64,000 bases of DNA from Flagellimonas chongwuensis (GTDB taxonomy: Bacteria > Bacteroidota > Bacteroidia > Flavobacteriales > Flavobacteriaceae). Below the pieces are notes generated by a model, which saw only the letters and a list, made by a program, of their open reading frames with translations, was not told the origin of the DNA and did no database searches. The stretch spans positions 868,001 to 932,000 of the forward strand of contig NZ_WYET01000001.1 in assembly GCF_013376415.1 (NCBI RefSeq). Reading direction: 5' to 3'. The translations under genes and the position numbers were made by a program. Positions 1-7,108 of the stretch are shown here, piece after piece (position 1 is the stretch's first letter; each line of letters starts with the position of its first letter).

Positions 1-624
1 TTCATATCCTTCGGGATGAGTGATGACAAAATCGGCATCCTGCAGTTTCATCATCTGAATAAAGGAATTGGCCACCGCATGTGGCAATGCTTTGGGGTGG
101 GGTGCCCAGGACAAAACTACTTTCGGTCTCTTTTTTACTTCATTCTCCTTCAAAGTAATGGCATCGGCCAAAGCCTGAAGCGGATGCCCTACGGAACTTT
201 CCATGTTCACCACTGGAATTGTGGCATATTTGGCAAATCCATTGATTACCTCCTCGGCTTCGTCTTTTTCTTTGTCCACCAAACCTGCAAAAGCGCGAAT
301 GGCTACAATGTCGGAATATTGGGAAACCACTTGTGCGGCCTCTTTGATATGTTCCGAAGTGCCTTGGTCCATTACAGTGCCATCACCATATTCCAGCGCC
401 CAGCCTTCGTTGCCGAAATTCATGATCATTACTTCCATACCAAGGTGCATGGCCGCCTTTTGCGTGCTTAAACGGGTCCTAAGGCTATTGTTGAAAAACA
501 ACAGACATATGGTTTTACGTTTGCCCAAATCTTCAAACCGATATGGGTCTTTTTTTAGGGTTATTGCTTCATCTACCCAATCGGGTAGGGATTCTATATC
601 GTTTACGGATAAATAATGCTTCAT
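1..624 (-). CDS. argF': N-acylornithine carbamoyltransferase (probably N-succinylornithine type), 3' part missing
   Basis: The gene runs off the left edge; about the first 208 residues are present. It starts with an ATG that overlaps the argD stop as TAATG, so the two are translationally coupled. The carbamoyl-phosphate motif appears as FFNNSLRTRLST (residues 43-54), the SLRTR form seen in N-acetyl/N-succinylornithine carbamoyltransferases rather than the STRTR form of ordinary ornithine carbamoyltransferase. It transfers a carbamoyl group to an N-acylated ornithine in the cytoplasm. The residue that sets acyl specificity in this family (Pro90 in the Bacteroides fragilis succinyl enzyme, Glu92 in the Xanthomonas acetyl enzyme) aligns with Ser90 here (MDQGTSEH). 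I recall that replacing Glu92 by Ser shifts the acetyl enzyme toward succinylornithine, so a succinyl substrate is favoured. The catalytic HCLP region lies outside the window. Confidence 0.93.
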   Translation of the reverse strand, partial: MKHYLSVNDIESLPDWVDEAITLKKDPYRFEDLGKRKTICLLFFNNSLRTRLSTQKAAMHLGMEVMIMNFGNEGWALEYGDGTVMDQGTSEHIKEAAQVVSQYSDIVAIRAFAGLVDKEKDEAEEVINGFAKYATIPVVNMESSVGHPLQALADAITLKENEVKKRPKVVLSWAPHPKALPHAVANSFIQMMKLQDADFVITHPEGYE

Positions 625-1769
625 TATAATGCTTTTTTCAGCGCTTCAAAAAATAGGTCAATGTCGTTTTTAGTGATGTTCAGTGCTGGTAAAAATCGCA
701 ACAATTTTTTGTTTTTGGCACTTCCGGTGAATATGTGCTGCTCCATGATCATTTTTTTACGGAGCTCGGCCACTTCAAAATCAAATTCCAAGCCTATCAT
801 CAATCCTCGGCCCTTTACTTTTTTAATTTTGGGTATTTCGGCTGCTTTTTCCTTAAAATACGAACCAAGTGTTGAGGCGTTCTCGATTAAATGCTCATCT
901 TCCAAAACTTCCAATACCGCCAAACTGGCTGCGCACGCCAAATGGTTACCACCAAAAGTGGTTCCCAAAAGACCATATGATGGCTTAAATTTTTCATGTA
1001 TCAAAATACCGCCTACGGGAAAACCGTTCCCCATGCCTTTGGCAATGGATATGATGTCGGGTTGTACACTTCGACTCCGCTCAGTGTCCAAATGGTGCTG
1101 AAATGCAAAGAACTTACCACTACGTCCGTATCCTGACTGTACTTCGTCCGCAATTAGGACAACATTGTGCTTGTTACATTTTTTGGCTATAAACTGAAAG
1201 AACTCTGTGGTAGGCTCGTCCAATCCACCAACACCTTGAATTGCCTCTAAAATAACGGCGCAATAGGTGCCAGTTTCAATGGCTTTTTCAAAGGCATTAA
1301 AATCGTTCAATGCCAAGAAAGTGACCTCTTGTTGCCTGTTAATGGGCGCATTGATGCTCGGGTTGTCCGTGGCGGCAACAGCAGCAGAAGTTCTTCCATG
1401 AAAACTATTGGTAAAGGCGATTACTTTTGATTTTCCTGTGTGGAACGAGGCCATCTTTAGTGCGTTTTCGTTGGCTTCGGCGCCCGAATTACACATAAAA
1501 AGGTCATAGTTTTCACAACCAGACAAATCACCTAGCTTTTGTGCCAATGCTTCCTGCAATGGGTTTTGTACCGAATTGCTGTAGAAGGCCATTTGGTCCA
1601 ATTGTTCCTTGATTCGTTTTACGTAGTGCGGATGTGTATGGCCAATGGAGATTACGGCATGACCACCATAAAAATCCAAATATTTTTCCCCTTTGTCGTC
1701 CCAAACCTCAATGCCCTTGGCCTTTACTGGAGTGACATCATATAATGGGTATACATCAAATAGTTTCAT
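624..1769 (-). CDS. argD: Acetyl/succinylornithine aminotransferase
   Basis: PLP-dependent class III aminotransferase of arginine synthesis, interconverting N-acylglutamate semialdehyde and N-acylornithine. At 381 residues it has the usual family length. Visible motifs are the NSGAEANENALK phosphate loop (94-105), IADEVQSGYGRSG (206-218) with the cofactor Asp208, and SIAKGMGNGFPVGG with the expected Schiff-base Lys244. Residues 228-235 (DTERSRSV) are unusual: other members I know go almost directly from the FFAFQH region to PDIISIAKG. These codons are a REP-like palindrome also found in the intergenic spaces of this operon, apparently inserted in frame. The stop overlaps the argF' start. A composite REP-like element separates argD from proC upstream. 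Confidence 0.95.
   Translation of the reverse strand: MKLFDVYPLYDVTPVKAKGIEVWDDKGEKYLDFYGGHAVISIGHTHPHYVKRIKEQLDQMAFYSNSVQNPLQEALAQKLGDLSGCENYDLFMCNSGAEANENALKMASFHTGKSKVIAFTNSFHGRTSAAVAATDNPSINAPINRQQEVTFLALNDFNAFEKAIETGTYCAVILEAIQGVGGLDEPTTEFFQFIAKKCNKHNVVLIADEVQSGYGRSGKFFAFQHHLDTERSRSVQPDIISIAKGMGNGFPVGGILIHEKFKPSYGLLGTTFGGNHLACAASLAVLEVLEDEHLIENASTLGSYFKEKAAEIPKIKKVKGRGLMIGLEFDFEVAELRKKMIMEQHIFTGSAKNKKLLRFLPALNITKNDIDLFFEALKKAL
1066..1087. repeat. REP-like palindrome inside argD
   Basis: The plus-strand sequence acacttcgactccgctcagtgt has arms acact/agtgt around the core cttcgactccgctcag. The core matches the intergenic REP-like copies in this operon and the kind of short palindrome scattered in many flavobacterial genomes (recalled, not searched). 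It is read through in frame and adds residues 228-235 of ArgD. Confidence 0.75.
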
Positions 1770-1780
1770 AATTTCTTATT

Positions 1781-1860
1781 TGTCATCTCGAGCGTAGTCG
1801 AGAGGTAAACTTACTTTTTTAGGTCTCGCATCTCGACTCCGCTCGATGTGACAGCTCGAC
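1781..1860. repeat. Composite REP-like element (two inverted copies)
   Basis: The argD-proC spacer holds tgtcatctcgagcgtagtcg on one side and, on the other, a sequence whose reverse complement is tgtcacatcgagcggagtcg. These are two diverged copies of one palindromic unit, facing each other across about 20 bases in a BIME-like layout. No reading frame lies in the spacer. It may affect mRNA stability or expression balance inside the operon; that is inference. Confidence 0.75.
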
Positions 1861-1869
1861 CTGATATCT

Positions 1870-2664
1870 TTATCCTTTTCTGATTTGACTGATTTTTTCG
1901 AACGAGGATACAATTCCCCTGATCAATGATGAGCTCAATCCTTGATGTTCCATTTCGTTCAAACCTTCAATGGTGCATCCTTTTGGGGTGGTCACGCGAT
2001 CAATTTCTTCTTCTGGGTGACTGCCCGATTCTATCAATAGGCTTGCGGCTCCGTTACAGGTATGCATAGCAAGTTCTTGTGCCTCCTTGGCATCAAACCC
2101 CAATTGAATGGCTCCTTGTGTGGTAGCACGTATCAAACGCATCCAAAATGCGATTCCGCTCGCGCAGATTACGGTGGCCGCCTGCATTTGGTCCTCTGGG
2201 ATTTCCATGGTATGTCCCATTCGGTTGAAAATGGCCTTGGCCAAATCGATTCGTTTTTTGCCCAATTCGTTGCTGCAAATACAGGTCATGGATTTGCCAA
2301 CGGAAATTGCAGTGTTGGGCATACTTCGGATGATAAATTTATCCGACCCGATGATTTCTTCAATCCTAGGGATTTTAAAACCTGTGATGGTACTGATGAT
2401 CACATGTTTTTCGGTAAGTAGGTCTTTGGTTTCGTTCAATATTTTGTCAAAATGACCTGGCTGCACCGCAAAAATCAAAATATCCGAATTCCTTACCGCT
2501 TCCTTATTGTCCGACGTCACGGTAACTATTCCATATTTTTCAAACTCCTGAATAGATCTGGTGTTTCGTTTAGTGAGGTACATGGTAGTGGCCCCGTTGC
2601 TGTGCAAAATGCCCTTTGCAATGGCCAAGCCCAAGTTTCCTGCTCCTATAATGGCTATTTTCAT
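1870..2664 (-). CDS. proC: Pyrroline-5-carboxylate reductase
   Basis: NAD(P)H-dependent reduction of pyrroline-5-carboxylate to proline. The 264-residue protein begins MKIAIIGAGNLGLAIAKG, a Rossmann GxGxxG dinucleotide site at residues 7-12. It ends with the P5CR dimerisation domain, including IDRVTTPKGCTIEGL, which fits the family signature. It lies between argC (11-base spacing) and argD, an order I recognise from Flavobacteriaceae. The placement may link proline synthesis to the glutamate-semialdehyde branch, or the protein may be an operon passenger. No key residue appears to be missing. Confidence 0.94.
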   Translation of the reverse strand: MKIAIIGAGNLGLAIAKGILHSNGATTMYLTKRNTRSIQEFEKYGIVTVTSDNKEAVRNSDILIFAVQPGHFDKILNETKDLLTEKHVIISTITGFKIPRIEEIIGSDKFIIRSMPNTAISVGKSMTCICSNELGKKRIDLAKAIFNRMGHTMEIPEDQMQAATVICASGIAFWMRLIRATTQGAIQLGFDAKEAQELAMHTCNGAASLLIESGSHPEEEIDRVTTPKGCTIEGLNEMEHQGLSSSLIRGIVSSFEKISQIRKG

Positions 2665-2675
2665 GATGGTTTATT

Positions 2676-3650
2676 TTAAAAGACGCCTGCCTTCAACAAC
2701 AGACCTTCGGTTTCAGGGAAACCGAACATTAAATTCATATTCTGTACAGCTTGTCCGGATGCACCTTTCAATAAATTATCAATGACCGATGTAACCAAAA
2801 GAATATCATCGTGCTTGTGCAAATGGATGTGGCACTGGTTGGTGTTCACTACTTGTTTTAGATGCAGTTCTTTATCCGACATGTGGGTGAATGCAGCGTC
2901 TTTGTAAAAATCGTTGTACAGCTTCTTCGCATCCTCTAAATTGCCGTTGTATTTGGTGTACGCCGTGGCCAAAATTCCACGGCTGAAGTTGCCGCGATTC
3001 GGTAAAAACATCAATTTGCCCACGGAATTTCCGAAAGAGTTCAAACTTTCTCCAATTTCTCCCAAATGCTGATGGGTAAAAGGTTTGTACCAAGAAACAT
3101 TATTGTTCCTCCAGCTAAAATGGGATGTTTCCGATAATCCTACGCCCGCTCCGGTACTGCCGGTGACGGCGTTGATATGTACATCTTCCCCAAGTAAACC
3201 TGCTTTAGCCAGAGGCAAAAGCCCCAATTGGATGGCTGTCGCAAAACAACCAGGGTTAGCAATGGCCTCCGCTGATTGAATGGAAGATCTGTTTAGTTCT
3301 GGAAGCCCGTAAATAAAACGTTGCCCATTAAAAACCGAATCTGCTTGCAGTCTAAAATCATTGCTGAGGTCAATGACCTTTGTTGAGGCCGAAAAATGGT
3401 TCTCTTTCAAAAATGAAGTTGAATTGCCATGGCCCAGGCATAGAAAAACTACGTCGACCTCTGGGTTGATCTCACCGGAAAATTGGAGATCGGTAAGTCC
3501 TAATAAATCTTGATGTGCTGAGCTAATCGGTTTTCCCGCTCTTGTGGTGCTATATACAAAATCGATTTGGGCCTGAGGGTGGTTGAGCAGAATCCTGATC
3601 AATTCCCCGCCAGTGTACCCCGACCCTCCTATGATTCCTGTTTTAATCAT
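2676..3650 (-). CDS. argC: N-acetyl-gamma-glutamyl-phosphate reductase
   Basis: Third step of arginine synthesis: NADPH-dependent reduction of N-acylglutamyl phosphate to the semialdehyde. It has 324 residues. The N-terminal GGSGYTGGELIRIL (8-21) is the nucleotide-binding site, and AIANPGCFATAIQLGLLPL holds the catalytic Cys. The C-terminal half contains the expected HLGEIGESLN and LMFLPNRGNFSRGI regions. The start overlaps the argG stop by 4 bases (ATGA). If the operon uses succinylated intermediates, as Ser90 of the carbamoyltransferase suggests, this enzyme would have to accept them too. Confidence 0.96.
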   Translation of the reverse strand: MIKTGIIGGSGYTGGELIRILLNHPQAQIDFVYSTTRAGKPISSAHQDLLGLTDLQFSGEINPEVDVVFLCLGHGNSTSFLKENHFSASTKVIDLSNDFRLQADSVFNGQRFIYGLPELNRSSIQSAEAIANPGCFATAIQLGLLPLAKAGLLGEDVHINAVTGSTGAGVGLSETSHFSWRNNNVSWYKPFTHQHLGEIGESLNSFGNSVGKLMFLPNRGNFSRGILATAYTKYNGNLEDAKKLYNDFYKDAAFTHMSDKELHLKQVVNTNQCHIHLHKHDDILLVTSVIDNLLKGASGQAVQNMNLMFGFPETEGLLLKAGVF

Positions 3651-4834
3651 GAATCTTGGTTTACGTGGTTGGCTATTTTCCCTGAGTTCGACAAAATTTT
3701 GATAAAGCCCTTGGCATCATCGGCCGTCCATCCTTTGTTCATTTCGCCATAGCTTCCAAAGGAAGCATTCATCAAATCGTGTTCGGAAGTGATCCCGTTC
3801 AGCTCAAATCGGTAGGGGTGTAGGGTAATGAACACATCTCCGGAAACATGCTTCTGGGTATCTGTCAAAAAGGCTTCGATGTTTCGCATTACTTCATCCA
3901 GATAGTTACCTTCATGCAACAACATACCATAAAAATTGCCCATTTGTTCCTTTTGGAACTGCTGCCATTTGCTCAAGGTATGTTTTTCCAACAGGTGGTG
4001 CGCCTTAATGATGATCAATGGGGCGGCAGCTTCAAAACCAACCCTTCCCTTAATACCTATGATGGTGTCTCCTACATGGATATCCCTGCCTATGGCATAT
4101 TTTGAAGCAATGGCGGACAACTTCTCGATATTGGCCACTGGGGTGTACTGTTCGCCGTCCAGAGCGACCAATTCCCCTTTTTTAAATGTGAGCTTCAGAA
4201 CTTTTGATAGTTCTTTTTCCAATTGGCTCGGATAGGCGCTTTCCGGCAATGAGAGGTGAGAGGTCAACGTTTCGTCGCCTCCAACGGATGTTCCCCATAA
4301 ACCACGGTTAACGGAATATTTGGCTTTTTCCCAAGAGTAATCTATACCGTTTTGTTGTAGGTAGTTGATTTCCTCTTCCCGGGCCAATTTTTTGTCCCTG
4401 ATGGGGGTGATTATGGTAATCTCCGGTGCCAATATTTGAAAGATCATATCAAATCTTACCTGATCGTTACCCGCTCCGGTGCTTCCATGCGCTATATGCT
4501 TTGCACCAATTTTTTTGGCATGGTTTACGATCTCGATTGCTTGTACGATTCGTTCCGCACTCACCGAAAGGGGATAGGTGTTGTTCCGCAATACATTTCC
4601 GAAGATCAAAAATTTTACTACTTTTTCATAAAACGTGGCTACGGCATCTATGGAAGTATAGCTGGAAGCACCAAGAGCAAGGGCTTTTTCTTCGATTTCC
4701 TTTATTTCGTCCTTGCTAAAACCTCCTGTGTTCACACTTACTGCATGTACCTCATATCCTTCTTCTTGAGATAGATATTTGGCACAGTATGAAGTATCCA
4801 ATCCGCCGCTATATGCTAAAACTAATTTTTCCAT
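3647..4834 (-). CDS. argG: Argininosuccinate synthase
   Basis: ATP-dependent joining of citrulline and aspartate. The 395-residue protein begins MEKLVLAYSGGLDTSYCAKYL, with the SGGLDTS PP-loop of the ATP pyrophosphatase fold at residues 9-15. GAKHIAHGSTGAGNDQVRFD (about 111-130) is the family ATP/citrulline region. In this operon argG precedes argC, proC, argD and argF', so late and early steps are co-transcribed. The 3' end overlaps argC by 4 bases; the 5' spacer (about 75 bases) holds a REP-like palindrome. Confidence 0.97.
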   Translation of the reverse strand: MEKLVLAYSGGLDTSYCAKYLSQEEGYEVHAVSVNTGGFSKDEIKEIEEKALALGASSYTSIDAVATFYEKVVKFLIFGNVLRNNTYPLSVSAERIVQAIEIVNHAKKIGAKHIAHGSTGAGNDQVRFDMIFQILAPEITIITPIRDKKLAREEEINYLQQNGIDYSWEKAKYSVNRGLWGTSVGGDETLTSHLSLPESAYPSQLEKELSKVLKLTFKKGELVALDGEQYTPVANIEKLSAIASKYAIGRDIHVGDTIIGIKGRVGFEAAAPLIIIKAHHLLEKHTLSKWQQFQKEQMGNFYGMLLHEGNYLDEVMRNIEAFLTDTQKHVSGDVFITLHPYRFELNGITSEHDLMNASFGSYGEMNKGWTADDAKGFIKILSNSGKIANHVNQDS

Positions 4835-4851
4835 TTCTTGATTCTTTATGT

Positions 4852-4877
4852 TGTAACATCGAGCGTAGTGGAGATGT
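4852..4877. repeat. REP-like palindrome between argG and the GNAT gene
   Basis: tgtaacatcgagcgtagtgg followed by agatgt matches the units at 1781-1860 with few changes and keeps the acatc/gatgt arms. A short decayed match (agagctcgaa) follows at about 4890. The site is intergenic. Confidence 0.65.
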
Positions 4878-4908
4878 ATTTGTTTGCACTAGAGCTCGAA
4901 TTAATATT

Positions 4909-5523
4909 TTATTTGTCTTTCTTCTTTAGAAACAGTTGTTCCTTTATGCTTTTAAGGCGTTGAAATGCCTTGTTGTTCAATTTTTTGGTTTCCTGCTTTT
5001 TTGATGCTGGATCGTACAACATTCCCGTGCAAAGGCACATTTTTTTCTCCGTACGTGTTAGGATATCAAAGTTTTTGCAGGTCTGGCAGCCTTTCCAGAA
5101 TTCGGGGTCATCCGTAAGTTCGGAAAATGTAACAGGTTTATAACCCAGCTCGTAGTTCATTTTCATAACGGCCAGTCCAGTGGTAATGCCAAATATTTTG
5201 GCCTCGGGGAATTTTTTTCGAGAAAGGTCAAAAACAGCTTTTTTAATCTGTTTGGCCAATCCTTGGTTTCTGTAATCGGGATGTACGATCAAACCGGAGT
5301 TGGCCACAAAGTCTTTGTTGCCCCATACTTCGATATAGCAGAAGCCGGCAAATTTATCGCCATCCAAGGCAATTATGGCATTGCCGTTCTGTAGCCTTTT
5401 TATAATATATTCTGGTGTGCGTCTGGCGATACCTGTGCCGCGGACTTTTGCCGATTCGGTGATGGTATCACTTATGATCTGTGCGTATTTAAAATGAGAT
5501 TCGTTAGCAACAATAATTTCCAT
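4909..5523 (-). CDS. GNAT acyltransferase leading the arginine operon; candidate N-acylglutamate synthase
   Basis: A 204-residue GNAT-fold protein with the acyl-CoA pyrophosphate loop HPDYRNQGLAKQIKKA (about 81-96). It is the first structural gene after the arginine leader and precedes argG. No argA or argJ is visible in the window, and I recall genetic work in Bacteroidota pointing to a GNAT protein as the acylglutamate synthase, so that role is a reasonable inference. After the GNAT core comes a cysteine group (Cys146, Cys149, Cys163, Cys165; GCQTC and MCLCTG) that could bind a metal. The tail is very Lys-rich (about 175-204). Acyl-CoA and amino-acid substrates cannot be read from sequence. 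Confidence 0.85.
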   Translation of the reverse strand: MEIIVANESHFKYAQIISDTITESAKVRGTGIARRTPEYIIKRLQNGNAIIALDGDKFAGFCYIEVWGNKDFVANSGLIVHPDYRNQGLAKQIKKAVFDLSRKKFPEAKIFGITTGLAVMKMNYELGYKPVTFSELTDDPEFWKGCQTCKNFDILTRTEKKMCLCTGMLYDPASKKQETKKLNNKAFQRLKSIKEQLFLKKKDK

Positions 5524-5540
5524 TGCAAGCGATTATTCTG

Positions 5541-5624
5541 AAAAAATTAAAAAAAAATAGATTTGGTCGTTCTGCGGAAATGGACTCACCTATTTCCAAT
5601 TGATATAATGCACCCTTACGGGCG
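5541..5624 (-). promoter_or_regulatory. Putative attenuator region of the arginine operon
   Basis: On the transcript, a 5-bp stem CGCCC/GGGUG with a GUAA loop (5611-5624) contains the leader stop codon. It is followed by GGAAAU...AUUUCC (5576-5597) and then a U-rich run (5541-5557). The ACGAC at about 5564-5568 could pair with the repeated CGU codons, giving an alternative fold. The U tract lies about 18 bases past the second hairpin, so this is not a textbook intrinsic terminator. The region may instead control translation of the GNAT gene. Confidence 0.5.
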
Positions 5625-5699
5625 ACGACGACGGGGGGTAAATGGACTGATGGGAGCAGCAATGCTCAAAGAAGAAAATATGTACTCGTGTCCTTTCAT
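5616..5699 (-). CDS. Putative arginine leader peptide (27 aa, RRRRP end)
   Basis: A short ORF ends about 90 bases before the GNAT start. Its last codons are CGT CGT CGT CGC CCG TAA, giving MKGHEYIFSSLSIAAP then ISPFTPRRRRP. Four consecutive Arg codons just before the stop, directly upstream of an arginine operon, is the hallmark of ribosome-mediated attenuation. A weak promoter match (TACTTTAG, 5708-5715 on the minus strand) would start the transcript a few bases before the ATG. Nothing else in this 223-base gap looks like a gene. The ORF is too short for composition statistics, so the case rests on codon content and position. Confidence 0.7.
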   Translation of the reverse strand: MKGHEYIFSSLSIAAPISPFTPRRRRP

Positions 5700-5746
5700 T
5701 ATGAAGGCTAAAGTACAAATTAATTCGAATTGTTCTGAAGTTGTGG

Positions 5747-7099
5747 TTACTTTTTGAAGAAATATAACTTTTTCGGCCTGCTTCCTATCATTTCATAAAT
5801 AAAAAAGCCGATGACCAGAATATATTCAATCGCCAATAACCATAAACTCTCCTTATTGTCTGGATTGGTGTAGGCATAATAACTCAAAATGATAGCACAG
5901 GACCAGACCAAGGGAAACCGATAGTCGGTGAAGATGGCAAAGCCCAACAAGAAGACTACGTACCAAGGATGAACCGTGGTAGATAGAAAATAATAGCAGG
6001 CCAGTGCAAATACCATGGAGGTAATAAGGCTTTCCAAAGTCCTGTTTTTGCGAATAAAAGCGAACAATAGGATTAAGACAAGTACAATTTTTTGAATTAA
6101 CGAACCGTAGGAGTCAATCAATTCCCAAGGTTTGGCTTCGAAATAGTTTACGGCAATCTTTTTTACCACGTTGTAGATGCTGGCATTGAACTCGAAATTG
6201 GAAAACCATAATCCGACGGTGTCCGTATAGTTATCAATAAAAACGGAAGAGTAAAATGGAAGAAGTAAAGCGGCACAAGCCAGTAGGACGAGGGAGTAAA
6301 AAACGGCACTTTTTTTAAACCCGAGATATTTTATAAAAAGTGGCAGGAACATCAATGGCATTAGTTTGACCATTATGGATAGGGCATAAACCGGTGTAGC
6401 CCATAACCATTTGCTCTTGGCCATAAGATATAAGGCCCACACGAAGAAAAATAACATGACACCTTCAAAATGAAGGTTGCCCGTGATTTCGATGATGACC
6501 AATGGGTTCAAAAAATACCAAAATGCCAAATGGTTGGCCTTGTTCATGTTTTGCAGCAGCTTTCTTCCAAAGTAGAGCACGCCAAAATCGGCAATGACTA
6601 CGATTAGACGCATGGCAATTGTGGCGCCCAAGACACTTCCGCCTCCCAAGAAAACGGCAAGGGCAAAAAGTATTTGGTTAACGGGCGGATAGTTGCTATA
6701 ATGTCTTGCATTAAGGTCGGTCATTCCCGCGTACAGTTCGTTCATGCTTGGGAACGATACAGTTCCTTGTTCCATGATTTGGTCGGGTGTGTACAGATAG
6801 GGATTGATACCGTTTTTGATGAGTTCGCCATCCCAAATAAACCGATAGAAATCCTGCGAAAGATTGGGTTCTGCCATCAGGAATACCAAACGGAACACTA
6901 TTCCAGCCACTAATAGGAACTTGAAATTCCATTTTTCGAACTGAATAATTTTGGAGGTGAGGTAAAAAAGTGCACCAAATAGCATGAACAGCTTAACAAA
7001 ATCGGTGCGGACCAAATTGTAAGCAAAGCTCCAGTAGAATAAAATACAAGCGACCGCAAATAATATCGGGTATCTATGCAGTCGCCAATAAGATTGCAT
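5747..7099 (-). CDS. Integral membrane glycosyltransferase (GT-C, mannosyltransferase-like)
   Basis: A 450-residue protein with about ten hydrophobic segments and a large loop after the first few helices holding SQDFYRFIWDGELIKNGINP. That arrangement, acidic residues in the first large extracytoplasmic loop followed by NPY, is typical of GT-C/DUF2029-like enzymes that use polyprenyl-phosphate sugars. It ends the glycosyltransferase trio, 9 bases after the processive GT2. Together with the upstream DPM1-like GT2, this suggests that a lipid-linked sugar made in the cytoplasm is used at the membrane. The sugar and acceptor are unknown. Confidence 0.75.
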   Translation of the reverse strand: MQSYWRLHRYPILFAVACILFYWSFAYNLVRTDFVKLFMLFGALFYLTSKIIQFEKWNFKFLLVAGIVFRLVFLMAEPNLSQDFYRFIWDGELIKNGINPYLYTPDQIMEQGTVSFPSMNELYAGMTDLNARHYSNYPPVNQILFALAVFLGGGSVLGATIAMRLIVVIADFGVLYFGRKLLQNMNKANHLAFWYFLNPLVIIEITGNLHFEGVMLFFFVWALYLMAKSKWLWATPVYALSIMVKLMPLMFLPLFIKYLGFKKSAVFYSLVLLACAALLLPFYSSVFIDNYTDTVGLWFSNFEFNASIYNVVKKIAVNYFEAKPWELIDSYGSLIQKIVLVLILLFAFIRKNRTLESLITSMVFALACYYFLSTTVHPWYVVFLLGFAIFTDYRFPLVWSCAIILSYYAYTNPDNKESLWLLAIEYILVIGFFIYEMIGSRPKKLYFFKK

Positions 7100-7108
7100 T
7101 GTGGTGTT

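Noticed and set aside
624-1769. argD as a pseudogene because of the inserted palindrome
   Set aside because: The frame is open and all catalytic residues are present; the insertion is a whole number of codons.
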